Made by a program: the position numbers and the translations under genes. Below are positions 43,259 to 63,349 of a stretch of DNA of 64,000 nt, piece by piece. A model generated the notes under the pieces. That model searched no databases. It was not told where the DNA came from and was given only the letters and a program-made list of their open reading frames with translations. Origin of the DNA: CAYWFP01 sp964457365. Lineage in GTDB: Bacteria > Planctomycetota > SZUA-567. How positions within the stretch are numbered: the first letter of the stretch is position 1; each line of letters starts with the position of its first letter. The DNA lies in the NCBI GenBank assembly GCA_964457365.1, contig CAYWFP010000007.1, positions 12,578-76,577 of the forward strand, given 5' to 3'.

Positions 43259-43607
43259 GGAAAACCGATCGACATTGCCCTCGGCAGCGGGCGGCGCCAC
43301 GCGGTCGGGGCAGGCAACACGGTTGGGAGTGCCCCTCCGTAACATCCTCGTATCAGGCTACTTATTCATCCACTTTCGGTTGAAGGTCAAGCCGTCGCCG
43401 CGTTCCTGGCCGGCATTTGCCCGCGAGTGGCGTGCGATACGAAATACCAACGGGCTTTTGCCGTTGCCAATATCGAGGGGATTGGAGTAAAATATTTAGC
43501 CGACGCGACAGACCGATCCTGTCGTTTTTCAGGCACGATCCTGTCCAGAAAAGGAGCGACGGGCAGCTTCCGGGGTCCCTGCGGATCTTTTTGGCTGCAA
43601 ACAGTTT
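43259..43607. other. Intergenic region before phoH
   Basis: About 350 nt. The right part is AT-rich and carries the phoH promoter (43474-43503). No terminator for the cdsA unit is evident, and no RNA gene or repeat was seen. Confidence 0.5.
43474..43503 (+). promoter_or_regulatory. phoH operon promoter
   Basis: TTGCCA (43474-43479), an 18-nt spacer and TAAAAT (43498-43503), about 105 nt upstream of phoH. Both hexamers match five of six consensus positions. Confidence 0.6.
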
Positions 43608-44576
43608 ATGCGCACGGAAATCCGCCTGCCGGCCAGCGCTGACGAGCAACGCGTTCTCTTCGGCCAGAACGACGCCAACCTTCGTCTGTTGCGCGCGGAG
43701 TTCGGCGTCAAGCTGGTGCCCCGGGGCGATCTTCTCAGAATCGAGGGCGAGAGCGACCGGGTGAACCGCGTGGCCGTGGTGGTGGAGAAGCTGGTCAACG
43801 CCGTCGAAGCGGGGCAGGATTCTATCGCCCGCGACCTGGCGCTTCTGATGGAACTGGCCGAAACCGAGAACGGCCTGGCCGCCGAAGGCGACGGCAGGGC
43901 GCACCTCCATACCGACCGCGGTCGTATCCAAGCACGCACGCCGGGGCAGGAACATTACATCCAGACGATCCACGATCACGCGCTGGTCTTTGCCATCGGT
44001 CCGGCCGGAACGGGCAAGACCTACCTGGCCGTGGCGGCGGCGGTGGAGGCGCTGCGGCACGACCAGGTCAAGCGCCTGGTGCTGACGCGCCCGGCGGTCG
44101 AGGCCGGCGAGAACCTCGGTTTCCTGCCCGGCGACATGCGCGAGAAGGTCGATCCGTACCTGCGGCCGATCTACGACGCGCTGGACGACATGCTGCCCCG
44201 GCGGCAGATCGTGCGCTACATCGATACCGGCGTCATCGAGGTCGCGCCGCTGGCGTTCATGCGCGGCCGCACCCTTTCCAACGCTTTCGTCATCCTGGAC
44301 GAAGCGCAGAACACGACCATCGGCCAGATGAAGATGCTGCTCACGCGTCTGGGCGAACGCTCGCGCTGCGTGGTCACGGGCGACCTGACCCAGGTCGACT
44401 TGATCGACAAATCCAACAGCGGCCTGGTGCACGCGACGCAGTTGTTGCGGGACTTGACGGACGTGGCGGTGGTGGAACTGGAAGCGGGGGACGTGGTGCG
44501 CCACCGCCTCGTCGCGGACATCGTCAACGCCTACGAGAACGAACAGCGCGGAGTAGACGCGGAGGACGGCGCGTGA
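43608..44576 (+). CDS. phoH: PhoH-like ATPase
   Basis: A 322-aa cytosolic ATPase/RNA-helicase-like protein. N-terminal KH-like region (~1-90), then the P-loop GPAGTGKTYL (131-140), RPAVEAGENLGFLPGD and Walker B VILDEAQNTT, with GDLTQVDL later. The start lacks a clear ribosome site but agrees with the family length. It heads phoH-pgpH-ybeY-corC, the conserved RNA/ribosome maturation neighbourhood, and overlaps the next gene by 4 nt (GTGA). Confidence 0.95.
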   Translation: MRTEIRLPASADEQRVLFGQNDANLRLLRAEFGVKLVPRGDLLRIEGESDRVNRVAVVVEKLVNAVEAGQDSIARDLALLMELAETENGLAAEGDGRAHLHTDRGRIQARTPGQEHYIQTIHDHALVFAIGPAGTGKTYLAVAAAVEALRHDQVKRLVLTRPAVEAGENLGFLPGDMREKVDPYLRPIYDALDDMLPRRQIVRYIDTGVIEVAPLAFMRGRTLSNAFVILDEAQNTTIGQMKMLLTRLGERSRCVVTGDLTQVDLIDKSNSGLVHATQLLRDLTDVAVVELEAGDVVRHRLVADIVNAYENEQRGVDAEDGA

Positions 44577-46906
44577 GTCGAATGCGGCAGGAACGACTGC
44601 AGCAACAGACCGCCTCGGCGGACGCGCACCTGCGCCACCGGAGCCGGCAGGAGAACGGCCGCGCGCAGCCGCGGATCTCGTTGCTGCAGCTTCTGGCGGC
44701 GATCCTTTTCACCCTTATCGCGGCCTTGCCGCTGGCGTGGGGCGTGCGCCCCTCGCCGTATTACCTCGGCTATCAGGTCAAGAAGAATATCTACAGCCGG
44801 GTCGACTTTTCCTGGAACGATCCGGAGGCCGAAGAGCGCGCCCTGGGCGAAGTCGAGCGGCGGCATCACCGCATCTACGTGCAGGCCAATCGCGGCAACT
44901 GGATGGACGAGGTGTTCGCTCCGACCAGCCGTATTCTCGAGACCGCCGCGACCATGGCCGAGCCGAAAGAACTCGTCGCTTTCGCTCAGGTACAGAATAT
45001 CACGCTCAAGCCCGAGCAGGCGCGCCTGCTCATCGATTTCCTGCAGCGCGAGCGGCATCGCGTCGGCCTTTTCCAGGACCTGATCGACCCGGTGCGGAGG
45101 GTCTTGGACGAGGACATCTTCGCCCGTGGCGTCTTGAGCGAGGGGCGCTACGCGGTCGAGACGGCCGGCAGGGGCAACATCATCGCGGTATTGAGCGAAC
45201 CGCAAGCCGAGAACGGCCGCGAGGTCCGCGTCGCCGCGGGCAATCCCGAGAGCCCCATCGGCATCAACGAAATCCGCTACCATGTCAATCGCGGATACTA
45301 CGGTCAGCGCTGGTGGATCGACGCGGACATCCGCAAGCTCCTGACGGACATGATCGTCGCCCGCGCCGAACCGACGCTGATCTATAATGAGGCGTTGACT
45401 CGCGAGCGCCTCGAACGCGCGCGGCGGCAGGCGGTCCAGCGGATCCGGCACATCCGGGAAGGGGATCTGCTGGTTTCCCGGGGCAACCTGGTCACGGAGA
45501 AGTTGCTCCGCCAGTTGCGACGCGAGGAAGAGACACATCTCTACAGTCAAGGATGGGAGGCATACTTCAGCTCTTTCGCGGGAAAATTCGGACTGCTGCT
45601 GGGGCTGGCGATCGGATTTCTGCTGATCTACAATCTGCTGCACCGGCGCGATCCGTTCGCCGCACGGCGGTTGCTGGTTTTCGCGCTGATCGCCGAGGCG
45701 TTGCTGCTGAGCACGCATCTCTTGATCCACCGCGGCTCGCCCGCGAGCCTGCTGCCGCTGGGCATCCTGGCGGGCATTGCCGCGTTGGCGTCGGGGCGGC
45801 GAACGGCGTTTCTGGCGGTGAGTTGCCTCAGCCTGATGCTGCTGGTGCTGTGCGAGGGGCAGCCGGGGGTGATCCTGAGCTTTCTCTCCGGCGGCTGGCT
45901 CTTCGCCTATCGCGTGCCGCGGGCGCGATATCGGCTGGAACTGCTGCACGCGGCCAACCTGGCGGGCGTACTGGCGCTGCTGGTCGTCGTCGGCTGGGGG
46001 CTCTCGATCGGCGAGACGCCGGCGTGGTCGCTCAGCGGTACCGAGCTGCTGAACCTCGGGCAGGGCGGGCACCTGCTGGTGCGCGGGATCTGGGCGTATC
46101 TGGCCTGGATCTTCTCGAGCGTGGTGGTGACGCTGCTGCTGCCGCTGGTGAGCGGCATCTGCGGAGCGACGACCAACATCCGGTTGCAGGATCTGCTCGA
46201 CCAGGACCATCCCCTGCTGCGGCGCCTGGTCGTGGAGGCGCCGAGCACGTACCAGCACAGCGTTATCGTGAGCACCCTCGCCGAAGCCGGCGCCGAGACG
46301 ATCCACGCCAACGCCTTGCTGGCCAAAGTGGGCTGCCTGTACCACGACGTCGGCAAGCTGGGCAAGCCCGAGTATTTCAACGAGAACGAGAGCGGCATCA
46401 GCCGGCACGACAACCTCAAGCCGTCGATGAGCGCGCTCATCATCATCGCGCACGTCAAGGACGGGTTGGAGATGGCCAGGCAGTACCGCTTGCCGCGCGC
46501 GGTGCTGGACGTCATAGGCGAACATCACGGCCAGACGGTAGTCAAGTATTTCTACCATCGCGCTCAACAGGAAGCCGACGCGCCCGGACGCGTCGAAGAA
46601 GCGCGGTTCCGTTATCCCGGCCCCATGCCCCGCAGCAGCGAAACGGCGTTGGTGATGATGGCCGACTCGGTCGAAGCGGCGAGCCGGTCGCTCGACGACG
46701 CTTCGCCCGCGCACCTGCGCAGTCTCGTACACGGCATCATCATGGGCAAGCTCATGGACGGGCAACTGGCGGAGACGACGCTGACGCTGGCGGACCTGAA
46801 ACGTATCGAGGATGCGTTCGTACGCATCCTGGCGAGCATGTTCCATTCCCGGGTGCGGTATCCGGGGCAGGCGCGGGAAGGAGAGAGACGATCGCCGCGG
46901 AGCTGA
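44573..46906 (+). CDS. 7TM-HD phosphodiesterase, PgpH-like
   Basis: A 777-aa membrane protein with the PgpH layout: one N-terminal helix (~36-58), a large extracytoplasmic 7TMR-HDED domain (~65-330), seven transmembrane helices (~340-540) and a cytosolic HD domain (~555-760). The metal motif HD is at about 589-590 in YHDVGK, after TYQHSVIVS. PgpH-type proteins hydrolyse c-di-AMP, so this is the likely role. GTG 44573 overlaps phoH; ybeY follows. Confidence 0.92.
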   Translation: MSRMRQERLQQQTASADAHLRHRSRQENGRAQPRISLLQLLAAILFTLIAALPLAWGVRPSPYYLGYQVKKNIYSRVDFSWNDPEAEERALGEVERRHHRIYVQANRGNWMDEVFAPTSRILETAATMAEPKELVAFAQVQNITLKPEQARLLIDFLQRERHRVGLFQDLIDPVRRVLDEDIFARGVLSEGRYAVETAGRGNIIAVLSEPQAENGREVRVAAGNPESPIGINEIRYHVNRGYYGQRWWIDADIRKLLTDMIVARAEPTLIYNEALTRERLERARRQAVQRIRHIREGDLLVSRGNLVTEKLLRQLRREEETHLYSQGWEAYFSSFAGKFGLLLGLAIGFLLIYNLLHRRDPFAARRLLVFALIAEALLLSTHLLIHRGSPASLLPLGILAGIAALASGRRTAFLAVSCLSLMLLVLCEGQPGVILSFLSGGWLFAYRVPRARYRLELLHAANLAGVLALLVVVGWGLSIGETPAWSLSGTELLNLGQGGHLLVRGIWAYLAWIFSSVVVTLLLPLVSGICGATTNIRLQDLLDQDHPLLRRLVVEAPSTYQHSVIVSTLAEAGAETIHANALLAKVGCLYHDVGKLGKPEYFNENESGISRHDNLKPSMSALIIIAHVKDGLEMARQYRLPRAVLDVIGEHHGQTVVKYFYHRAQQEADAPGRVEEARFRYPGPMPRSSETALVMMADSVEAASRSLDDASPAHLRSLVHGIIMGKLMDGQLAETTLTLADLKRIEDAFVRILASMFHSRVRYPGQAREGERRSPRS

Positions 46907-46908
46907 GG

Positions 46909-47346
46909 TTGACCATCCTCAATGACGTGTCGGAATATCCCGCGCCGCGCGCACAACTGGCGCGGGTGCTGGGCGAAGCGTACGCCCGCCGCGGTCGGAG
47001 CACGGCCACGGCGAACCTGCTGCTGGTGGACGACAAGGCCATCGCGAAGCTCAACCGCGACCACGCCGGCAAGAACGGTCCGACCGACGTGCTGGCCTTC
47101 CCCGACGGCGAGGCGGATCCCCAGACGCGGATCACGCATCTCGGGGATATCGCCCTCAGCGTCACCACCGCGCGCCGCGAGGCGAGGGCGCGGAGGCTGC
47201 GCGTGCGCGACGAGTTGACCCTGTACGCGCTGCACGGGTTGTTGCACCTGCTGGGCATGCGCGACGATACGGAACGGGGACGCGCCGCGATGGCGGCCAC
47301 GCAGGAGGACGAGTTCCGGCGGCAGGGGCTGCCGACGGCGGAGTGA
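46909..47346 (+). CDS. ybeY: Endoribonuclease YbeY
   Basis: A 145-aa rRNA-maturation metalloprotein. Core: LNRDHAGKNGPTDVLAFP, HLGDIALS and HGLLHLLGMRD. The third metal-ligand position of the H-x3-H-x5-H motif reads Asp instead of His. The frame has no ATG; TTG 46909 lies 6 nt after GGAG and two bases after the pgpH stop, and I choose it by spacing and family length. corC-like gene follows 22 nt later. Confidence 0.9.
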   Translation: MTILNDVSEYPAPRAQLARVLGEAYARRGRSTATANLLLVDDKAIAKLNRDHAGKNGPTDVLAFPDGEADPQTRITHLGDIALSVTTARREARARRLRVRDELTLYALHGLLHLLGMRDDTERGRAAMAATQEDEFRRQGLPTAE

Positions 47347-47368
47347 ACGGAAAGGGACGACAGGCGAG

Positions 47369-48667
47369 ATGGACGGAATCAGGGATTTGGCCATGGCGGG
47401 GGGCTTGCTGCTCCTGAGCGGCGTGGTCGGGGCGTTCGAGGTGGCGGTGCGCGAGATCAGTCTCTCGAAGCTCGCGGATCTGCTCAAGGCCTACGGCAAG
47501 CGGGAGGACAGGTTTCTCCAGCGCATCACCGGGGCCAGCGCGCTTTACCGCATCGCCGCGGCGATTACCCAGGCGCTCTGCAACGGCATCTTCGTCGTCT
47601 TCGCCTTCTACACCTGGGTCCTGCCCCGTATCGGCGAAAGCAAAGACATCGCCCGCTGGCCGGTGCTCTGGCGGGTGCTGCTGATTCTCGGCCTCGTGGC
47701 GGTGATCAAGAGCGCCGCGCATCTCGTCGGCGACGCGCTGGAGGAGCGCATCATCCTGCGACTGGCGCGGGCGGCCTGGCTGCTCACCGCGCCGCTGCGG
47801 CCGCTGGCGGCGCTGATCCTCGCCGTGGAGCGCCTGGTTGCGCGCAGCCTCGGTCATGCGGACAAGGACGAGATGGAGGATCTGGAGGAGGACGTCATCG
47901 CCGCGGTCTCCGACAGCGAACGCGCCGGCCTCGTCGACGAAGAACAGCGCGAGATGATCGAGCGGCTGGTCTATTTCAAGGACATGGACGTTGCCGACAT
48001 CTTCACCCCGCGGACGGAGATGATCTCCATCCCCGCCGACGCTTCGTTGAGCGAGGCCATCCGCATCGCCCTCGAGGCCGGGCACTCGCGCCTGCCGGTG
48101 TATCGCGAGACGCGCGACAACGTCATCGGCATCTTCTACGTCCGCGACGCGCTGGAGTACTGGGACCGCCAGGGGGAGGCTCCGCCGCTGGAGCAGATCC
48201 TGCGCAAGCCGCTCTTCGTCCCGGAGACCAAGAACGTGGCGGAGCTGCTGCAGGAGATTCAGCGCACGCGCATGCAGATCGCCGTCGTCCTGGACGAGTA
48301 CGGCGGCACCGCCGGGCTGGTGACCATCGAGGACGTGCTGGAGGAGATCGTCGGCGAGATCCAGGACGAGTACGACAAGCACGAGGAAGTTTTCGAATTG
48401 CAGCGGATCGACGAGCACACCCTCGTCGCCGACGGGCACGTCCACGTCTCCGATGTCAACGAGGCGCTCGGCGTGGACGTCATCCCGGAGGACGACGACT
48501 TCGAGACGCTCGCGGGGTTCGTCCTCGACAACCTCGGTCACATCCCGCGCCCGGAGGAAGGCTTCGCGTTCGAGTCGTTGCGGGTCAAGATTCTCAGTGC
48601 CGACGAGCGACGCGTCGGGCGGGTCGAGATCCGGCTCCAGGCGGAGAATGGCGAGAACGCCGGTTGA
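47369..48667 (+). CDS. CNNM/CorC-family CBS-domain protein
   Basis: A 432-aa protein of the hemolysin/CorC family: CNNM transmembrane domain (~1-180), CBS pair (~210-345; DIFTPRTEMISI, HSRLPVYRETRDNVIGI, VLDEYGGTAGLVTIEDVLEEIVGEI) and a C-terminal CorC/HlyC domain (ALGVDVIPEDDDFETLAGFVLDNLGHIP). Members take part in Mg/Co efflux or metal homeostasis. Last gene of the phoH cluster. Confidence 0.92.
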   Translation: MDGIRDLAMAGGLLLLSGVVGAFEVAVREISLSKLADLLKAYGKREDRFLQRITGASALYRIAAAITQALCNGIFVVFAFYTWVLPRIGESKDIARWPVLWRVLLILGLVAVIKSAAHLVGDALEERIILRLARAAWLLTAPLRPLAALILAVERLVARSLGHADKDEMEDLEEDVIAAVSDSERAGLVDEEQREMIERLVYFKDMDVADIFTPRTEMISIPADASLSEAIRIALEAGHSRLPVYRETRDNVIGIFYVRDALEYWDRQGEAPPLEQILRKPLFVPETKNVAELLQEIQRTRMQIAVVLDEYGGTAGLVTIEDVLEEIVGEIQDEYDKHEEVFELQRIDEHTLVADGHVHVSDVNEALGVDVIPEDDDFETLAGFVLDNLGHIPRPEEGFAFESLRVKILSADERRVGRVEIRLQAENGENAG

Positions 48668-48680
48668 GGAAAGGTACGAC

Positions 48681-49697
48681 ATGACTTCACGCGAACGCAT
48701 CCGCGCCCTGATCGCTTTGGAAGAAACCGACCGCTGCGGCTTCTGGCTGGGCAACCCGCATTCGGAGACCTGGCCGGGATATCTCGAGTATTTCGGCGCG
48801 TCCTCGAGCGAGGCGCTGCGGCGGCAGCTCGGCGACGACTTCCGCTGGATCTGTCCGCAGTGGTACGCCGGCACCTATCGCCACCCCGAGGGGCGGGCGC
48901 TGTTCGACCTGGGCGTCAAGAAGACCCGCCACGGCCAGGCCGGCCCCCTCGCCGACTGCGAAGACCCGGCCGAGGTGGACGCCTACGAATTCCCCGATGC
49001 CGATTACCTGCACTTCGACGCCTGCCTGGCGGCTCTGCACGAGGCCGGCGAAGTCTACCGCGCCAGCGGCATGTGGACCTGCTTCTACCACAATATCATG
49101 GACCTCTTCGGCATGGAGAACTACCTCGTCAAGATGTACGAAGCCCCCGCGGTCGTCCATGCCGCCACCGACAAGGTCTGCCGGTTCTACCACGAGGCCA
49201 ACGAGCGCTTTCTCGAAGCCGGCGGCGATGCGGTCGACGCGCTCTTCATCGGCAACGACCTCGGGACGCAACTCGACTTGATCTGCGGCCCGGCGCAGTT
49301 CGACGAGTTCTTCCTTCCGTGGTTCCGCAAGTTCACCGAGCAGGGCCACCGGCACGGCAAGCAGGTGATCCTCCACTCCTGCGGCGCGATCCACAAGGTG
49401 ATCGACCGTCTTATCGACGCCGGTGTCGATTGCCTGCACCCCCTGCAGGCCAAGGCGAGCCATATGGACGCGCAGACCCTGGCGCGCGACTTCAAGGGGC
49501 GCATCGCCTTCATGGGCGGCATCGACACGCAGGATTTGCTGGTCAACGCCACCCCCGCGGAGGTGGCCGCGGAGGTGCGGCGGGTCAAGGAATTGCTGGG
49601 GCCGCACCTGATCGTCAGTCCGAGCCACGAGGCATTGCTGCCGAACGTGCCGCCGCAAAACGTCGAAGCCATGGCCGCGGTGGCGCTGGAGTCGTAG
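48681..49697 (+). CDS. URO-D-like protein (second copy)
   Basis: A 338-aa URO-D superfamily protein. N-terminus MTSRERIRALIALEETDR; zinc-type motif VILHSCGAIHKVIDRLID; then CLHPLQAKASHMD and FMGGIDTQDLLVNAT as in the clade of decarboxylase-like proteins abundant in uncultured anaerobes. Not a canonical HemE. ATG 48681 follows GGAAAGG. It lies 13 nt after the CNNM gene and 3 nt before the M50 gene. Confidence 0.85.
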   Translation: MTSRERIRALIALEETDRCGFWLGNPHSETWPGYLEYFGASSSEALRRQLGDDFRWICPQWYAGTYRHPEGRALFDLGVKKTRHGQAGPLADCEDPAEVDAYEFPDADYLHFDACLAALHEAGEVYRASGMWTCFYHNIMDLFGMENYLVKMYEAPAVVHAATDKVCRFYHEANERFLEAGGDAVDALFIGNDLGTQLDLICGPAQFDEFFLPWFRKFTEQGHRHGKQVILHSCGAIHKVIDRLIDAGVDCLHPLQAKASHMDAQTLARDFKGRIAFMGGIDTQDLLVNATPAEVAAEVRRVKELLGPHLIVSPSHEALLPNVPPQNVEAMAAVALES

Positions 49698-49700
49698 CGA

Positions 49701-51818
49701 ATGAGCGCGGAACCGATCCTGATGCCGCTGAGACCCGACCTGGAGATCTACCCCGGTCCACCCGAGGCCGACGGCCGGCCGACGTACAACATCCACGATC
49801 CGCAGACCGGGCAGTACCACAAGGTCGGCTGGGCCGAGGAGGCGGTGCTGCGCATGCTGCGCGTGCCGCAGGCGCTCTCGACGGTGGCGCGGAACGTCCG
49901 TCGGTGGGTGGCGCTCGAGGCGACCGACGAGGAGGTGCTGCAACTCTACCGTTCCGCGCAGCAGAAAGGGCTCGTCGTCGGCGCTTCGGTCAAGCCGGTG
50001 GCGCAGCTGATGGAGGAGGTGCGGCGCCGGCGGATGCATCCGCTGCGGAAGCTCTTCATGAGCTACCTCTATTTCCGCCTGCCGCTCCTGCGCCCCGACC
50101 GCTTTCTCGCGCGCTACCTGCCCTGGGTGCGATTGCTGGGGGGCACGCCGATCCTCGTGCTCTACGCGCTCGTGGTTGGCGCGGGTCTGGTGATGCTCTC
50201 GCAGAAATGGGCGCACTTCCGCCAGGATTTCTTTTACTCGCTGACTTGGGGCAACCTGGTCTACTACGGCCTGGCCATCGCCTTCATCAAGGCGGGGCAC
50301 GAGTTCGCCCACGCCTTCACCGCCAAGCGTTTCGGCGTGCGCGTGCCGACGATGGGCGTGGCGTTCATGGTCATGGCGCCGGTGCCGTACTGCGACGTGA
50401 CCGATTCGTGGAAGCTCAAGAGCCGTCGCCAGCGCCTCTGGATCGGTCTGGCGGGCATCGTCGCCGAGACCGCCGTCGCCGGGTTGTCGCTTTTCCTGTG
50501 GGGCATCGCGCCCGAGGGGGTATGGAAGTTCCTCTTCTTCATCCTCTCCTGCACCACGCTTCTCTCGACGATTCTGGTCAACATCAACCCGGCGATGCGT
50601 TTCGACGGCTACTACATCCTCTCCGACCTCTGGGGCATCGACAACCTGCAGCCGCGCGCCTTCGCCGTGACCAAATGGGCGTACCGGCGCTACCTGCTGG
50701 GAATGGCGATGCCGTGTCCGGAGAGCTCGCTTTCGCGGCGCCGTCTGATCGGCATGATCGTCTATTCGGTCTATTCATGGACCTACCGCGTGGGGCTTTT
50801 TATCGGCATTGCCCTTCTGATCTACCACCGCTTCACCAAGTTGATCGGGGCGCTCCTCTTCGTCACGGAGATCGGCATGTTTCTGGTCCGACCGGTAGTG
50901 AACGAGTTCGTCCAGCTCAACAACGAGCGGCGCTTCCTGAAATTAAACCCGCGGCTGGTCGCGACGCTGGCGATTCTGCTGGCGGCGTTCCTCTGGTTCG
51001 CATTGCCCCTCGAGCGGCGGATCACGCTGCCGGCTGTGATCCAGCCGGTCGAGAGCCAGTTCCTGTACGCGCCGGAAGCCGGCCGGGTGGAGAAGCTGCG
51101 CATCGAACGTGGAGCCGGCGTCGAGGCCGGCGCGCCGCTGCTGGAAATCCGGTCGGCGACGCGGCAAGCCGAGATCGACCTTGCACGATTGGATCTGGCG
51201 CGGTTGCGGCACGCGCTGCGTTGTTGCCAACTGGGACGCGGCGAGCGCGAGGACCTGCTGCGCACCCAGCGGCAGATCGATACTGCGCGCGCGCGGCTGG
51301 AGGGTCTGCTCCAGCGACGGGCGCGCAACCGGCTCCATGCCGAGATCGACGGTCGGGTCATCGACTGGGACGAAACGGTGCGCGAGGGGCAGTACATCAT
51401 GCCGCGGACGGTCTTCGGCGTCATCGCCGATCCGGGCCGGATCGAGGCGCTGGCCTTCGTGCACGAACGGCACGTCGAGGAATTGGACGCGGGCGACGAG
51501 GTGACGTTCTGGCCCCGCGGGGATGCGCGCGCGCTCCCGGGCCGCGTTACGCTTACCACTCCGGTCCGCGCGGAGGAGCTGACCTACATGGCCCTGGCGG
51601 CGCAGGCGCACGGGGAGCTGCCCACGGTGCGTGACGAGGCCGGACGGCAGACGCTGGTTGAGAGCTACTACGTCGTCCACGTCGAGTTGCCGACGGAGAA
51701 TCCGGAGCTCCTGCTTTGGGGTAGCGGCTGGATCCACGCGCGGACCGCGCCGCGCAGTCGACTGGAAGACCTGCTGCGCTACATCCACCGCGTGCTGCTC
51801 AAGGAGAGCGGCCTGTAG
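49701..51818 (+). CDS. PqqD-M50 peptidase-HlyD hybrid membrane protein
   Basis: A 705-aa protein. N-terminal ~100 residues resemble a PqqD-like winged-helix peptide-binding domain. Next a site-2-protease (M50) region with several helices: zinc motif HEFAH near 200 and NPAMRFDGYY near 296. The C-terminal ~280 residues after the last helix (~425) are HlyD-like: barrel-sandwich halves either side of a coiled-coil hairpin (IDLARLDLARLRHALRC ... RQIDTARARLEGLLQ), with GRVIDWDETVREGQYI. Related proteins (YydH type) accompany peptide export pumps; no pump or precursor is adjacent here. Confidence 0.85.
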   Translation: MSAEPILMPLRPDLEIYPGPPEADGRPTYNIHDPQTGQYHKVGWAEEAVLRMLRVPQALSTVARNVRRWVALEATDEEVLQLYRSAQQKGLVVGASVKPVAQLMEEVRRRRMHPLRKLFMSYLYFRLPLLRPDRFLARYLPWVRLLGGTPILVLYALVVGAGLVMLSQKWAHFRQDFFYSLTWGNLVYYGLAIAFIKAGHEFAHAFTAKRFGVRVPTMGVAFMVMAPVPYCDVTDSWKLKSRRQRLWIGLAGIVAETAVAGLSLFLWGIAPEGVWKFLFFILSCTTLLSTILVNINPAMRFDGYYILSDLWGIDNLQPRAFAVTKWAYRRYLLGMAMPCPESSLSRRRLIGMIVYSVYSWTYRVGLFIGIALLIYHRFTKLIGALLFVTEIGMFLVRPVVNEFVQLNNERRFLKLNPRLVATLAILLAAFLWFALPLERRITLPAVIQPVESQFLYAPEAGRVEKLRIERGAGVEAGAPLLEIRSATRQAEIDLARLDLARLRHALRCCQLGRGEREDLLRTQRQIDTARARLEGLLQRRARNRLHAEIDGRVIDWDETVREGQYIMPRTVFGVIADPGRIEALAFVHERHVEELDAGDEVTFWPRGDARALPGRVTLTTPVRAEELTYMALAAQAHGELPTVRDEAGRQTLVESYYVVHVELPTENPELLLWGSGWIHARTAPRSRLEDLLRYIHRVLLKESGL

Positions 51819-51857
51819 GCGCTGTCGCCTCCGGGGCGATGTCTCTGCGACGAAATT

Positions 51858-55097
<3,240 letters not shown>

Positions 55098-55197
55098 TGG
55101 CATGGCTCCGTTGTTGGCGAATAACCGGGCAATGACAGCATTTCGTCTCGTGCAACAGCCTAGCCGAAAGCAGTGCAGGCCGCAAGGTGGCACGGGC

Positions 55198-55226
55198 AAA
55201 AAAACGCCGGGCGCGAAGGCCCGGCG
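55198..55226 (-). terminator. Terminator of the giant surface protein gene
   Basis: On the minus strand CGCCGGGC, a 6-nt loop and GCCCGGCG (55226-55205) are followed by seven T (55204-55198), 49 nt after the stop of the DUF4347 gene. A textbook intrinsic terminator. It lies ~100 nt before the kinase start, separating the two transcripts. Confidence 0.9.
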
Positions 55227-55275
55227 CGGTATTGGTCGCCACATCGCGTCTATGCCGCGTGAGTATCCGCCGCGG

Positions 55276-61527
<6,252 letters not shown>

Positions 61528-61686
61528 GATTACCTCCCCTCGAGCTCGGCAACTGAGAACGCCGTGCTATGATAGAAGCGCCGTTTGTAATGATCTTGCC
61601 AACACCGATATCACGATTCACGCAATTGTATTTGTCCTTACTCTACCACATAAAGGCAAGCCTTAACAAGTCGGGAGCCGTTTTTC

Positions 61687-61692
61687 ATTATA
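61687..61692 (-). promoter_or_regulatory. Perfect -10 upstream of surface protein gene
   Basis: TATAAT on the minus strand, 160 nt upstream of ATG 61527, in an AT-rich stretch; no clear -35. Promoter role is tentative. Confidence 0.35.
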
Positions 61693-61967
61693 TTGCGATT
61701 TTTTCTAAACAAGCCGATGTGAGCGCATAACCTTTTGTTATTATTTAGCATTACATCATTGAGCGGGCGGGGACGGAAACGCAAAAAGGCTTATGCATAA
61801 TGCGCAATATCCGGTTGGCCCGATTTTGCCGCTTTCGTCGTGAGGGGTATTCCCAAAACAGGGCCAACAGCGGGTTCCTGATCAGTCCTGCCCAGGCGTT
61901 GCAGAAAATGTAATGCGCGCTCAATCCGGCGGGTTTTTCCCCTGCGAATTCACCATTACGAAAAAGG

Positions 61968-61996
61968 TTGCAGGCAACTCGGACCGTCCATATAAT
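61968..61996 (+). promoter_or_regulatory. carAB promoter
   Basis: TTGCAG (61968-61973), a 17-nt spacer and TATAAT (61991-61996): a near-consensus sigma70 promoter. Transcription would start near 62003, giving a ~185-nt leader before carA. Confidence 0.75.
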
Positions 61997-62032
61997 CGGC
62001 GCAATTTTGGCCGCCCTGGATCAATCCGAATC

Positions 62033-62187
62033 ATGAACATGCCAGATATGGACAAGTGGGTCGGCTGCGGCAAAAGAATCAGGACCATATTTGCGCGGGG
62101 CTTTCCGGGCAGAGCCGGGGCGGTATCGGCCTTTCCTGCGGGAAAGGTTTTTTTCTGTCGGGGCCGGGAGCGAACGGAGGGGGTGTG

Positions 62188-62191
<4 letters not shown>
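62033..62191 (+). CDS. Possible carAB leader peptide (52 codons)
   Basis: An open frame from ATG 62033 runs through the terminator and stops at TGA 62189-62191, overlapping the carA GTG (GTGA). Two AGA/AGG Arg codons, probably rare in this GC-rich genome, lie at codons 15 and 17, about 50 nt before the hairpin. The layout recalls the E. coli pyrBI leader. The ribosome site is weak, so translation is uncertain. Confidence 0.35.
62130..62154 (+). terminator. Attenuator-like terminator in the carA leader
   Basis: CCTTTCC (62130-62136), loop TGCG, GGAAAGG (62141-62147), then seven T. A clear intrinsic terminator between the carA promoter and carA. A second CTTTCC at 62101-62106 could compete for the 3' arm and provide an alternative fold. 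Confidence 0.8.
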
Positions 62192-63321
<1,130 letters not shown>

Positions 63322-63349
63322 GCCGGACCGCCAAGGAGAATTCCGCAAG

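Larger units (their letters stand above)
61528..62187. other. Divergent regulatory region, surface protein / carA
   Basis: 660 nt, AT-rich between about 61560 and 61830. It holds the carA promoter (61968-61996), its leader with terminator, and for the minus-strand surface gene a TATAAT (61692-61687) with no good -35, plus a weaker TTGTTA/TAGAGT pair nearer the gene. No tRNA or riboswitch recognised. Confidence 0.6.
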
